Assembly: GCA_021904315.1 (NCBI GenBank)
Contig: CM038923.1
Span: 6,454,038 to 6,518,037, forward strand
Source of the DNA: Sphagnum magellanicum
Lineage: Eukaryota; Streptophyta; Sphagnopsida; Sphagnales; Sphagnaceae
Direction of reading: 5' to 3'
Length of the DNA stretch: 64,000 bases
Shown: piece by piece, positions 12,179 through 23,409 of the stretch
Layout: every line of letters starts with the position of its first letter
How positions within the stretch are numbered: the stretch's first letter is position 1
The notes under the pieces: generated by a model
Seen by the model: only the letters and a program-made list of their open reading frames with translations
Told to the model about the DNA's origin: nothing
Database searches by the model: none
Program-made: the position numbers and the translations under genes

Positions 12179-14175
12179 TGTTTAAAGTTTAATGTCATAG
12201 AGGTTGATTGTTGCAGTTTTACATCAAATTTTGTTACAATTACAAGAACAATACCAACAACAAATTTTATAATCATAAATGTTACACAACAATGAGCATT
12301 ATTGGCAAAACAACAAGAGTTTTGAAAACCCAAGAATCACATTACCATAACTTGGGCATTCTTTGCACTTATTAACACATTTTCTTTCGAAATAAGTTCA
12401 AGTTCAAACCAATTTGAAGTTTTGAAATGTGTTTTTTTGTTGTCCGTTCGCTTCAATTGCAAGATGTAAAAAGGCATCATATCATACAAGACAACAAATA
12501 AAATTTTTGCATTTCAAAACATATTGAAGGTCTTCATCAGCAAGTGTGGAATGAGTGGATTACACAAGAGAAAAATGAGCTTGAAGGAAGGAAACGACCT
12601 AACAAAATAAATCTAACCCCACCCTTTCAACCATTTTTGGTTTTTTCTTTTTCTTTTTGGTAATGAAGTGCCATACCTTTAAGGTGATTATCACCGAAGA
12701 GAAATTGAAGAAGATTTGGCATTATTTATACCAATGTTGGCCATTTACATACTTTTATTTGGTTATGCATACACAGCTTTTGGGTCAATTTTTGTAATTG
12801 GTGCTATTTTTATTTTATATATATTCATATTCTATTCATATCCGACTAAAACATATATTTTTAATATCTTTATGATGTTCATAATTGCTTTGGTGGGGTT
12901 TCATTAGCAATGGTTATGATTCTGCAAAAGAAATATTGATATCTTCGAGTGGTGATAATTATGATCTTTTAGGTTTAGGGTTTAGGTCGGATGCCAAATG
13001 ACATTGTCAATTAGGGTTTAGGGTTTTAGACTATGTAGATGAATTTCAGGGAAAACAACATTGTCATTTGTGCTTGAACAACATGAAAATGTTGAATGCA
13101 TGTGTCTTTGCTTTTGAATTGCTAAAGTTTCTTTCTAATTAGCTATAATTTTTTATCACTCGCAACTCTTTAAAGAAAGTTTTACTTCTAGTGGCTTGCA
13201 CCTTTCTCAAGAGCACCAATATTGGCTTTACTTCTAATCATTTGATTTCTCTACTATAGTTCAAACGTTGAGGGGAGATTTGGTGGGGCAATTGACGAAA
13301 TGTTTTGTCTATTAAGTTTTAGCACTAAAGGGGGTCTAATAGGGTAGTCAATGAACTAGGGAAACATGAAAGCAATTGGTTTCCAAATCCAACAATAAAA
13401 TCCAAGGATTTTAATGGCCTAATCTTTAAAATATTCGAGGTTCTTATTAAAGAGCTTGCAAACTCTCTCTACTAATTTGTTCCTATCATCAATGTTCTAC
13501 ATTTTCCTCCCCCATTTTTGTGATTTACGTTCAAAGGTTTTTAACATGGTGAATGTTCTTTTTGATAATGTAAAAAACAATCAAATTTTGTTGTCCTATA
13601 ACTTGGTCTTAACATGATAGGAGTTTGTGCACTTGTAGGTTCTAGTTGGTGTCATGTGTAAAAGCCTTCTTGGGAGGAACAAATTCTAAAAATCAAATTC
13701 ATCTACCTCTTATGTTACACATATGATTGACAAATTCCATTAGACACAATGAACTCAACATACCCATAGTGAATTTTGTTGAGCTCTATCAATGTATCAA
13801 AACAATGTCAAAAAAGTAGGTGGGCATCATGTAAAGCATCTTCTTCATGATTATGATGTAGAACAAAAGGATACAATAAGGTTGTGAACTAAAGGGAAAG
13901 AGAAAAATATGGGATGATCTTGTATTTCATCTCTTATTATTCTTTTTGGGTTGTCTCCTAAACATTAGACATTGATCTTGTTCCTCTTTGTTTCATGGTC
14001 AACTTTTTTAAAAAATCCCTACCCATTTTTTAAATTTCAACCAAAGACTTTCCTTCCATATCCTTTTCAGTCTCTCAGCAAAGGAAAATAGCTACAAGGC
14101 AAGTTGCTTTCAATAACATAATTGTTATTATGTTGTGAACTCATGAGCAGAAGTTATATTAGATAGACAAAGAAA
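12179..14175. other. AT-rich intergenic DNA with short telomere-like motifs
   Basis: No gene is recognised. Near 12970-13028 the plant telomere-type motif TTTAGGG occurs a few times (GGTTTAGGGTTTAGG and TTAGGGTTTAGGG). This is far too short to be a telomere relic with certainty. No start for the hAT remnant at 14176 was found here. Confidence 0.45.
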
Positions 14176-15256
14176 TTGGGGAAAGGGAGGTTGGAGTGGG
14201 AGAAAGCATGCATGGATAGTGGGCTACAACCTCGAAAGTTGAAAACTCTCGTCAAAACAAGGTTTACTAGCAATGTAATAATGTTTGGAAAAACCTTGGA
14301 ATTCAAAGCTACAAATCTATTGTGTTATGGCAAGCAAAAAATATTGAGTTTGCAACAAATCCCAAAAGCCCAAATGTGGACCATTGTTGAAACTGTCATT
14401 ACATCTTTGAATCCTGTGGTGATTGCATGTGTGTTGAATCAATCCAAAGGTCACTAATTATTATTTGATGTTTTAGTGATTGCAATCAACTTGATTGTGG
14501 CCATGGAATCTCAATTAGATTCCCTTGTTGATGGGAATGAAACATGTGACCAATTTGATGTTGAGCTCCAAATGTTATAAAAAAAACATGGGATAAGAGG
14601 TGGTGAAGGTGATCAAACCTTTTCTGGAGTTTTTTATGGCATTCGATTCTTGCCATGTTCATAATATGCTAGCATAAATGTTAAATCCCTACTATAGATC
14701 CTTAAGAATTGTTGAGAATTATGTGGGTCGTGGGAATGCAATCCGCCCTTTTGATGACAATTTTTGAAAGGTTAAACCTTGCCATCCAAGCAAAATCATT
14801 GCTTCAATTGATGGACTTCTTATTGAGGAAGAAGAAAAAACCAACATGTTTCGTGTTGGGGCATCTATGGAAGAGTCTTCATGGGCATTGGTTATTGGGG
14901 AACCATTTTTATTTTAGAGGTTGGCTATACCTCCATTAATTTGTGCAAATCCACCTGTTTGGTGGAAGACCCATGAAGGTCAATTTCCAAATGTTAATTT
15001 CCTTGTCAAGTAGGTTCTTGGGATTCTGGGGTTTCAGATTGAGACTAAAAAAATGTTCAACTTGGCTGGTGTTTTGAAAACTTTGAAACGCTGCTCCTTA
15101 CAAGTCCAAAATTTAGACTTGATTATCACTATAATCAATAATTGGCCTAATGACCCATGTTGGAATTGCACACTAAATGCAAACCTAAAAGATTATTTGA
15201 AAGTTGAAATTATTTTAGCTGAATTCCTAGAAGAGCTACAAGTTGATGAAGATTAG
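14176..15256 (+). pseudogene. Decayed hAT-superfamily transposase, C-terminal half (copy 1)
   Basis: hAT transposases cut and paste DNA and dimerise through a conserved C-terminal domain. The first part (14176-14457) reads WEKACMDSGLQPRKLK and runs to VLNQSKGH. A damaged middle follows with an HNMLA-MLNPYYRSLR stretch. The dimerisation domain is at 14948-15256, with NPPVWWKTHEGQFP, LGILGFQIETKKMFNLAGVL and NWPNDP in order. There are frame breaks between 14457 and 14948 and an in-frame TAG at 15011. The N-terminal BED finger and catalytic half were not found upstream. The order of motifs matches plant hAT proteins closely. It cannot make a working transposase. Confidence 0.75.
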
Positions 15257-16525
15257 GTAATTAACCTAAACCCTAAACCAAAATCTCTCTTTTTACTATT
15301 TTTGCCCAACTAACCCAATGGCCTTTTTTTTTTTTTTTGATGTGGCAGGTTTGGTGATTTTTGGAAAAGTTTTTGGACCTAAACAAGTTGCTAGAATTTT
15401 TGGTTTCTCAAGCTTTTATTTTGTGGGGTTAAGGTGGTTTATTGTTTGTGTGGGTGTTTTTTTGTTTTTTGTAGGTAACTTGCATTGCAATGGGCAAAGT
15501 TCTATAAAGAAATAGGGTTCAATTCCCCCACAAGCTATTTTATGTTCTTTTGTTGTTTTTTTTGCACATAATCTCACATGTTCAAGTTGATGCACATAAC
15601 CACTATGCATAGCTGCACATTATTATGACTTTGACAACCAACAAATGCATATTTGGCAATGAACCAAAAAAATTCATGAATGCATAAACAACAATATAAA
15701 AAAACTTTGATGGGATATTCGAATGCATATCCTTGTATTAGGTTTTTAAAAAATTATTCATATCTATAAGATAGGTCTAAAGTCCTATAACCAACCAACA
15801 TTAGTTTATGCATAAAGAGCTAATGCCATTTTCTTTTTGTTGATGCCCCATTTTTAAGGACCTTAGCTATCTAAAACAAAATCCTCAATTTATTTTTCCA
15901 TCCAAGTGAAACATGGTCAATGAGATTTTGTTTAGTATGGTAAAGAAGACCAAGGAAAAATTCATTATTAAAACCTTGAAATTTTGTAATTCTTGCACCA
16001 TGAATTTTGATTTATGGATGTCCATAGCAAAATTGGAACATTTGTTCTCATTATGCATTTTTTGAATGACAAATGAAAGCCTTGTCATGTAATCAATGAT
16101 TTTTTTAAAAACAATAGAGACTTCTAGGAATACCATGGCTTTGCAAGTTAATGAAGTATTTGGAAAACATGGGCTCATTGCTCAAATTATTGCTTGTGCT
16201 AGATGATGGAGTTAATTTCTCAACCATGATTATTGCAGTGATTTTTATTGTTTCATGTGAAATGTTGGGGTTGGCAATAATATTTTTAAGGACATGTTAA
16301 AGGTATGTTATGTTTAAGTGTTGTCAACATTGCACAAACAATTCTAAAGTTTGTGATGGCCTGACTTTTATTTCCATCAAGGAAGTATAATCCATTTGCA
16401 TAAAACTATTGATTAGATAGACTAAACAAGGTAGGAAGGGGTGGCAAGAAAGGGGCAAGGCATGTATGGCTATTATAGTGCCCACACAAAAGTTCAAGAT
16501 TATAGTCAAACTTGGTTTGCTTCTT

Positions 16526-16554
16526 GAATATATATATATATATATATATATATT
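16526..16554. repeat. (TA)n microsatellite inside the hAT remnant
   Basis: About 13 TA units interrupt the alignment of hAT copy 2 to copy 1. The expansion therefore happened after the transposase was inserted. Confidence 0.8.
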
Positions 16555-16614
16555 AAATGGAATTTCAACAACATTACTTTTTATTATGGAAATCAACCAT
16601 CATTAACATTTCAA

Positions 16615-17652
16615 TGTCATGTGCCAAATTCACAAGTTTGGGGGTTATAGCCCAAATTGTTGCGAATTTGGGTCTCATGGTCCAATGATGTCGCAACCTT
16701 AGCTTTAGGTTTGCGACCAAGGCAAAAGGGGTTGCAAGGTTGCGGGCCAAGAAGAAGCTCGGGAGTCAAGGCAAAGAGGTCGCAAGGGTGTGAGCCAAGA
16801 AGAAGCCCGGGAATCACATCACATATTCCCAAAAGTGTAAGAAAGTGTGAGGGAGTGAACCCTCACATTCCCAAGGCAACTCCCACTTTGGGAGATGGAG
16901 TTCCGATGGACTTCCAAAACTTCAAAGACCGATTCTAAGGGTCAAAACTCAATGGCTTGTGGTGTTCTTTATATCATTGGAAAGCTCCTAGAACGTAAAT
17001 GTTTGAAATGGATTGCATTGCTCATTTGGACATCTGAAACACAAGTTATGGCCAAAAGAAGGGTCGAAAGTCAAATTGCCAATTTGACTCTCGACCAGAA
17101 AAAGTTGGGAATCGACCTGATTTACTTGGCTTCAGAGGGCGTGCCACATACCCTTGGAAAGCTCTTGATAAGAGCTACAACTTTGCTTTAGACTACATTT
17201 CGATCCGAGGTCTGCTCACAAAGTTATGGGGCTCCAAAGTTGCAAAAGTCCTAACCGATGCGATTTCACGACTCCCACTCGAGAGTCCTGGGAAAGAAAA
17301 GCCATTTGGATGTAAGCTCCGTGGCCAGCCACAGAGTATATTATAAAAGGGAAAGTGGTGGCTTCCCCCAAATTTGGGCCGTGGTGAGTCTAGTGTGTTT
17401 GTGTTGCCCGTGGCTCGTCCTAACACCAAGGGTGCTCAAACTATGCACTAACCACTTTGTGTGGGTTGTGTGCAAGCCCGTGTGAGTGACTGAAGCTTGT
17501 CAACTCTTCCTAGTCCCATCCCGGAGCTCCAACATGCCCCTCTACCCCTCAAAGTGTTATGAGCTGAGGAGCGTGCCCCGACTTCTCCTTCTTCCGTTGT
17601 CTTTTACTTGGACTCACATTTGAGTCCTTCAAGGAGTTGGGAGTGCGTCAAA
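16615..17652 (+). mobile_element. Probable solo LTR inserted in hAT copy 2
   Basis: This block is GC-richer than its flanks and interrupts hAT copy 2. It starts near TGTCATGTGCC and ends near GAGTGCGTCA, so TG...CA ends are plausible. A TATA box (TTATAAAAGGG) at 17341-17351 lies about two-thirds along, as in plant LTR promoters. No gag-pol is present, and no second copy exists in the window. About 60-75 bases of hAT sequence present in copy 1 are missing at the junction, and no clean target-site duplication is visible. A different insertion type is therefore possible. Confidence 0.5.
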
Positions 17653-18599
17653 TGATGTGTGTTGAACCAAATCTAAGGTTATTGGTTTCTTTTTAATGCC
17701 CTTGTTATAATCATATCATTTGCATGTCAAATGTAGGTGGATTTCTTAACACTTGCCTCTAGTGACACCTAAAACTTTCATGGTGAGCTTCAAGTCTTAT
17801 GACAACACATGCAAAAACAAGTGGTACAAGTTATGGACCCATTCTTTTCATATACGATTTTTTTTTTCAAACTTGAAAAGTTAACAATATATTGGCAATG
17901 ATGTTAGACCTTCATTAAAGGGTTTGGGGTTAGTCATTTAATATGTTGGCAAGGACAAGGCTCTTCAAATTGCAAGTGAATATGATAAATTAGTATTTTT
18001 TCCACTCTTTAAATATGCATACAAGGTTTTGAACCCAATTGAGATAAATGAAAAACCTCCTACCTTTGCATCCCAAATTATTGAATTTACAAGTCTATAT
18101 GATCTCATAGAAACTAATTAAGAAATGGCCTTATCAATTGTGAAAGAACACATTTCAAAATACAAAAAATCATTGAAGAAAAATACCAAGATCCATTGGC
18201 ATGGTGGAAAGCCCATGAACAAAAAATTTTTACGTTGAATTTTTTTTATTGGGGATTGTGGACTCTCAAATTTAGGCAAAAAGAGTCTTCAACCTTGTAG
18301 GTATTTGCATGAATTGAAGATGCTTTTAATTAGGCATGGACAATCTTAAGATGTTTATAATAAACATTTACAAAAATTGACCTAATGATGCCCATGTTGA
18401 AGGTTCTCCATCCATGGATAAGGATGAACATGTTAGTGGTTTGCCAATCCATGGAAATGAAAGAAACCCTAATGAATGAAAACAAGGGTGTAATTGCATC
18501 ACTTGTGCTTTTGGATTCAAAGGATGGCATTCCTAAATAATTCAGGAACCATATAGGTTCCTTCTAGAACCTAGGAACTGCACACAACACTGGACAATA

Positions 18600-19570
18600 T
18601 GAAATGAGATTATATATTGTAAAGGAAGGACGGATAGTATGACCCAACTGGCTATGGGAGCGTGATCCGCTTATGAGACGCGGAAAATGAAGCCCAAGAA
18701 AGGAGAAGAAGAGATTCTGTGATCACCAATTTTGCACAAGAAATAGAGATGATGAGGAAGAGATGGAATGTGGTGGTGGTGGTAGCTCCATCCATGGTCC
18801 TCCAGGTATAATCCAAGTCCTCCAAGCCTGATTTTAGAATGTGGGATTTTGGTGGTGGTCGTGGTCGTGGTCGTCGTGGAGCATTTTCCCAGGGGGCTAA
18901 GTCATTGCTTTGCTTCTGCTAGATTCTCAACAGGAAATAAAGATTTCCTTGATTCCTCTGCAGTTAGTATCATCAGAAGCTAGAAAGCTCTATAATTCTT
19001 TCTTTCTGAGGCCACAATGCCATGAGGAGGACATCTGGAACGATTCGGTGTCAGTGGTGAACCCTGGAACTGTTATTACACAGTTGAACCTTGGACTACA
19101 ACACAGATACCTACTTACTTTGTGGGTGGCCCCCCTTCAGGCATGAGTACCATTGATGAAGAGCTGAACGCAGTGCTGTAAACTGACCACCATAACAGCT
19201 CGGCCCATTCGACTCTAGCAAGTGTTATCGCTCTGACCAGCTCTCCAAATACGGGTTTAGGATCAGAGCAAATGACGGAAATTTATGATTTCTCTTCTCA
19301 GTATTCATCACTTCATGCTGCAGCCAAAGCGCCAAGGCAGCTCATTTCATCTCCCACATGAGGAGGAGGAAGAGGGACACCCGCTGCCATGAGATTTCTT
19401 TGTTAGATTACTGCATCTGTCAGAAAGCAGGCATAATCATGGTAAGTTGTCATTTGCATTGCAGCAACGCAAGGTCCTGCTGGATCCAAGTAACAGTCAA
19501 GTTGGTGCCTTTGGTGAGATTGGACTCCTCGATAGGGAAGGGGGTGACAATGTTACACTTAAGGTGTAAA
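18600..19570 (+). pseudogene. Unidentified gene-like fragment, GC-richer than surroundings
   Basis: Base composition rises here, and one frame (about 19079-19355) reads through VEPWTTTQIPTYFVGG, GMSTIDEELNAVL and SSAHSTLASVIALTSS with a single TAA, which looks like degraded coding sequence. Runs of GGTGGT and CGTGGT occur at 18773-18880. I do not recognise the family. It lies just upstream of the Helitron, and Helitrons often carry host gene pieces, but the element's 5' end was not located. Capture is only a possibility. Confidence 0.35.
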
Positions 19571-20708
19571 GAACCTTCCGCCCTCCTAATTTACTTCTGC
19601 TGATTTATCATACTCTTTAACAAATTCAACATTAATTAAATTATTTTCAAATTAATTAAAATTTGAAAAAATAATTACCAAGAATGTGAAAATCAACAAA
19701 AATATGTTTCTGGGGGTCAGATTTGGGATTTGAGAATTTAGGTCTATGGGGGCCAAACACCTATCACACATAGTTTAGACAATTTGATGTCTCTTGCTAA
19801 TGATATTATTTATACTAAAATTTTCAAAAATCCAGAGCCAACGTTTAAGATTATAAATATATTAATTATTTGGCAAACATTTGCTGAATCCGTTCAAGGA
19901 CTATGATATATATGTTCAAGTTCTCGATAATGCTTTCCTCATGCTTTAACTATGGGCAGAGCACATGAGTTGAGAACATTTGCAAAATGTGAGCCCAAAC
20001 TTGGCTATTATGTCGTTCTAGGTCCCTTACTTTTGGAAATGCCCTTCACCCATTATATAGTCCAACACCTATCCAATCCCTCTTTGTCATTTAATAAGTA
20101 AGTCTAATACTACATAGTAAGTTAATCACATTCAAATGGAAGAAGGTGGATTTTGATAAATCCATACTGCTTTGAAATACTCTCTCTTTCTCTCTCTCAC
20201 ACACTTTCTCTTCTTCTCTATTGTGATCTTTGCAGGAATCAACATCGCCTTGAGCAAATAAGTAAGTAAAAACTAATAAGCCATGGACTTTCATTTCCTC
20301 TACCACCCCGGAGATTGATTTTGGCTCACATTTTGACACCAGTAGCGTTGTTTGCACAATTCTTCAGTTGATGTACCTAGACTTCAACAATGTCCACACA
20401 CATGGCAACAGCACAAAAGAGTGCAAGAGAAACCCCCCGTCGCAAGATGGCAGAAGACATACAAGAACGTATGCGTGTAATCATTGCGTAACATGTAGTG
20501 TTTTGGCTGCTTTGACGACCCTTTAGCAACACTTAGAAGCTCAACGAAATGACGAGCAAACTGACTCTTTGGAAAATGATGTTCCACACATTGATGTTCC
20601 AACAGAATTCAATCAAGGCATGTCAGAATCTACACGTGAATGTCACAATCGCCTAAAGAGATAACAACATGCTAAACAACGTGAATAACCTCTCTTCGTT
20701 GTGACACA

Positions 20709-23403
20709 TTGCAATTGTTTGGAGACAAAGATGCATCAGCCCCGGGACAATGGGATTGTGGAGAAATGGACACAATATGTGGATTTTGCAACGCAAAAAT
20801 GTGGATCAAAGAACGATTGGCAAAGTCGAGGAAAAACCACCCACAGTTTTCTTTGTGTTGCGAGAATGGCAAAGTTCTGTTGCCGAATCTTCCCGCAACA
20901 CCGCAAGAGCTAGAAGTTCTTTTAACCAGCAAAGAGAGTAGTGCCGTCAAATTTCGAGATTAGATTCGCGTGTACAATTCGTGCTGGCATTCACTTCGCT
21001 TGGTGCCAAAGTTGATGAGTCGGTAACAAGAGGCCCTGGAGCGTACTCCTTTCGTATTCAAAGTGAACTTTATCACAAAATCGGATCCCTATGTCCTACC
21101 AAAGGACAACAGCCACAGTTTGCACAGCTGTACATTCATGATACGAAACACGAACGTCAAAACCGTCATGTCGTTATGCCCTCACTTGATCCAACGACGT
21201 TGGATCAATTGTTGACCATGATGTACAATATCAATCCCTATGTCGAAATGTTCAAAATGGCAAGGGATATGATGGCAACAGAAGGTGCTCCCATGGATCT
21301 GAAATTACGTCTCATTGCCTCTTGAACAAAAGATGCCCGCCGATATAATGTGCCGATAGCCAATGAAGTCGCTGCATTAATGGTAGGAGATGGTTCTGAG
21401 GCTGTAGACAAACGTGACATCGTCCTTGCTCAGCAAGATGGCCCGTTTCAGCGCATTTCTGAATTACATGTGGGATACATGGCTCTACATTATCCGTTAC
21501 TATTTCCTTACGGTGAGGATGGATGGCATCCGAAGATTTTGCTCAATGGTGTTGTTGCCGATACAAATTTGGATGAAGACCATGCGGGAGAATCTGACCT
21601 TCAAAGAAAACATTACAATGTGACAATGACGGAATTTTATGGTTATCAACTTCAACATCGAGACATTGATGGCATTGCGTTGCTTCGGGGTGACCGATTG
21701 CGGCATCAATACATTGTGGATGCTTATGCGGCTATCAAACAAAATCGCTTGAAATATCTGCGCCTGAATCAAAAAAAACTTTGCGCGAATCTTTATCAAG
21801 GCCTTTAAGACGTCATCGCTGCAAGTGACAATAGCGTTGTTGCCACTGGACAAAGGATCATTCTGCCATCTTCTTTCACAGTAGGTCCATGTCACATGGT
21901 TCAGAATTATCAAGATGCCATGGCAATCTGCAGATGGGCCGACTGTCCGGATGCGTTTGTCACATTCACTTGCAATCCCCAGTGGCTTGAAATCAAGAGA
22001 GCGTTGTTGCTTGGACAGCAACCTTAAGATCGACCGGATTTGGTAACCTGAGTGTTCAAAATCAAGTTGAAGGAGTTGATCAATGACATTCACAAGAACC
22101 ATATTTTGGGACACATAATTGCGGGAATCTATGTCGTTGAATTTCAAAAGCGTGGGCTACCGCATGCACACATTCTCATCTTCTTTACTCAAGACTGCAA
22201 GCCACACACAGTCAAGGATGTAGACCGCATGATCAGTGTTAAACTTCCGAATTTAGAAACAAACAAGTTGGCCCACGAGACAGTTGCCAAATGCACGATG
22301 CATGGTCCATGTGGAGCTGCGTTTCCAAATGCCCCGTGCATGGAAGAAGGCAAATGCAAAAAACAATATCCACGCAAGTTCCAATCCAAGACTGTGACGG
22401 ATGTAAACGGATACCCTATTTATCAACGTAGAGATACGGGGCACACAATTGTGGCTCATGGCATTGAATTGGACAATCGTTGGGTGGTACCACACAGTGT
22501 CTATTTATCGACCAAATACGATGGCACATCAACGTTGAGGTCTGCAACAATATTCGTGTAGTCAAGTACCTATTCAAGTACGTATATAAAGGACATGATC
22601 ATGCGACTGTTGAGATCTCACGCCAGAGCGACAATGCCATCGAAGGAAATGTGGTCGATATTGATGAAATTAAAAAATATCTCGACTGTCGCTATGTATC
22701 TACATCGGAAGCAGTGTGGCGCATATTCAAGTTTGATATGCATGAGCGATTTCCTACTGTTGAACGTCTACAATACCATTAGCCCAATCAACAAATGGTG
22801 TTATTTTGCGATGACGATGATGTGCAGGAAGTGGCAACACGGTTAGCCATTTCTAGAATGATGCTCACAAAATGGTTCAAAACAAACCAAGAATCGAAAG
22901 TTGCACGAAGCCTTACGTTCGATCAATTCCTTCAGCAATGGGTGTGGAATCAGAAGTTGAAGCGATGGACATTGTGCAAACAAGGTTTTGCCATTGGTCG
23001 CATGTATTATGCACACCCGACATCGGGTGAACGTTACTATTTGCGAATGCTGCTGAACTACGTCAAAGGTGCCACATCCTACGAACATTTGCAGACAGTG
23101 GATGGTAGAGTGCACGACACATTCAAAGATGCATGCATTGCGATGGGTTTGCTTACAGACGACAATGAATGGGATCAAGCCTTGGAAGAAGCTGGTGTTT
23201 GGGCCTCCGGACAACAGCTACGTGACATGTTTGCCTCCATGTTGATGTTTTGTGAGGTCACGAGTCCCAAACAGTTATGGGATGCACATTGGGAGTCTTT
23301 GAGCGATGACATTGAAGTAATGACACGCTGTGAGCGTGCTGATCCAACTGTTACCCTTCTTGAGGATGCGTTAAAGGATCATGCATTGTATGAAATTGAT
23401 TAG
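20709..23403 (+). pseudogene. Helitron Rep domain region (Helitron-like N domain plus HUH nuclease)
   Basis: The order of blocks is CNAKMWIKERLAKS-FSLCC (20790-20870), FTSLGAKVDESVTRGPG (20990-21040), FQRISELHVGYMALHYPLL (21448-21510), CPDAFVTFTCNPQW (21946-21987) and the HUH motif QKRGLPHAHIL (about 22145-22175). The two-tyrosine motif follows as KYLFKYVYKG (tyrosines at 22567 and 22579). In a working element this protein nicks DNA and attaches to the 5' end. Frame shifts near 20975 and 22525 and stops at 21323, 21806, 22025, 22049 and 22780 break it. The nuclease residues themselves are intact, so the loss came from truncating mutations. Confidence 0.85.
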
Positions 23404-23409
23404 GTTCTC

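Larger units (their letters stand above)
15890..18405 (+). pseudogene. Decayed hAT-superfamily transposase (copy 2), split by an insertion
   Basis: This is the same family as the copy at 14.2-15.3 kb. The N-terminal part (15937-16178) reads MVKKTKEKF, then SCTMNFDLWMS and TMALQVNEVFGKHG, a typical hAT pre-catalytic order. The next part (16410-16612) aligns with copy 1 from WQERGKACM onward and contains a (TA)n microsatellite. A roughly 1-kb foreign insertion (16615-17652) follows. Copy 2 resumes at about 17653 with a GTGTGTTGAACC stretch that matches copy 1. It continues with GKDKALQIASEYDKL, DPLAWWKAHEQ (18190-18222) and a damaged dimerisation domain ending PNDAHVEG. Many stops and frame breaks are present. 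Confidence 0.7.

Noticed and set aside
12970..13028. Interstitial telomere repeat
   Set aside because: Only a few TTTAGGG copies are present, too few to claim a telomere relic.
15885..16178. A 97-codon minus-strand frame
   Set aside because: The plus strand of the same stretch reads as hAT transposase (SCTMNFDLWMS), which explains the sequence.
21500..22147. A 215-codon minus-strand frame
   Set aside because: It is antisense to the Helitron Rep region, where the plus strand carries the conserved motifs.
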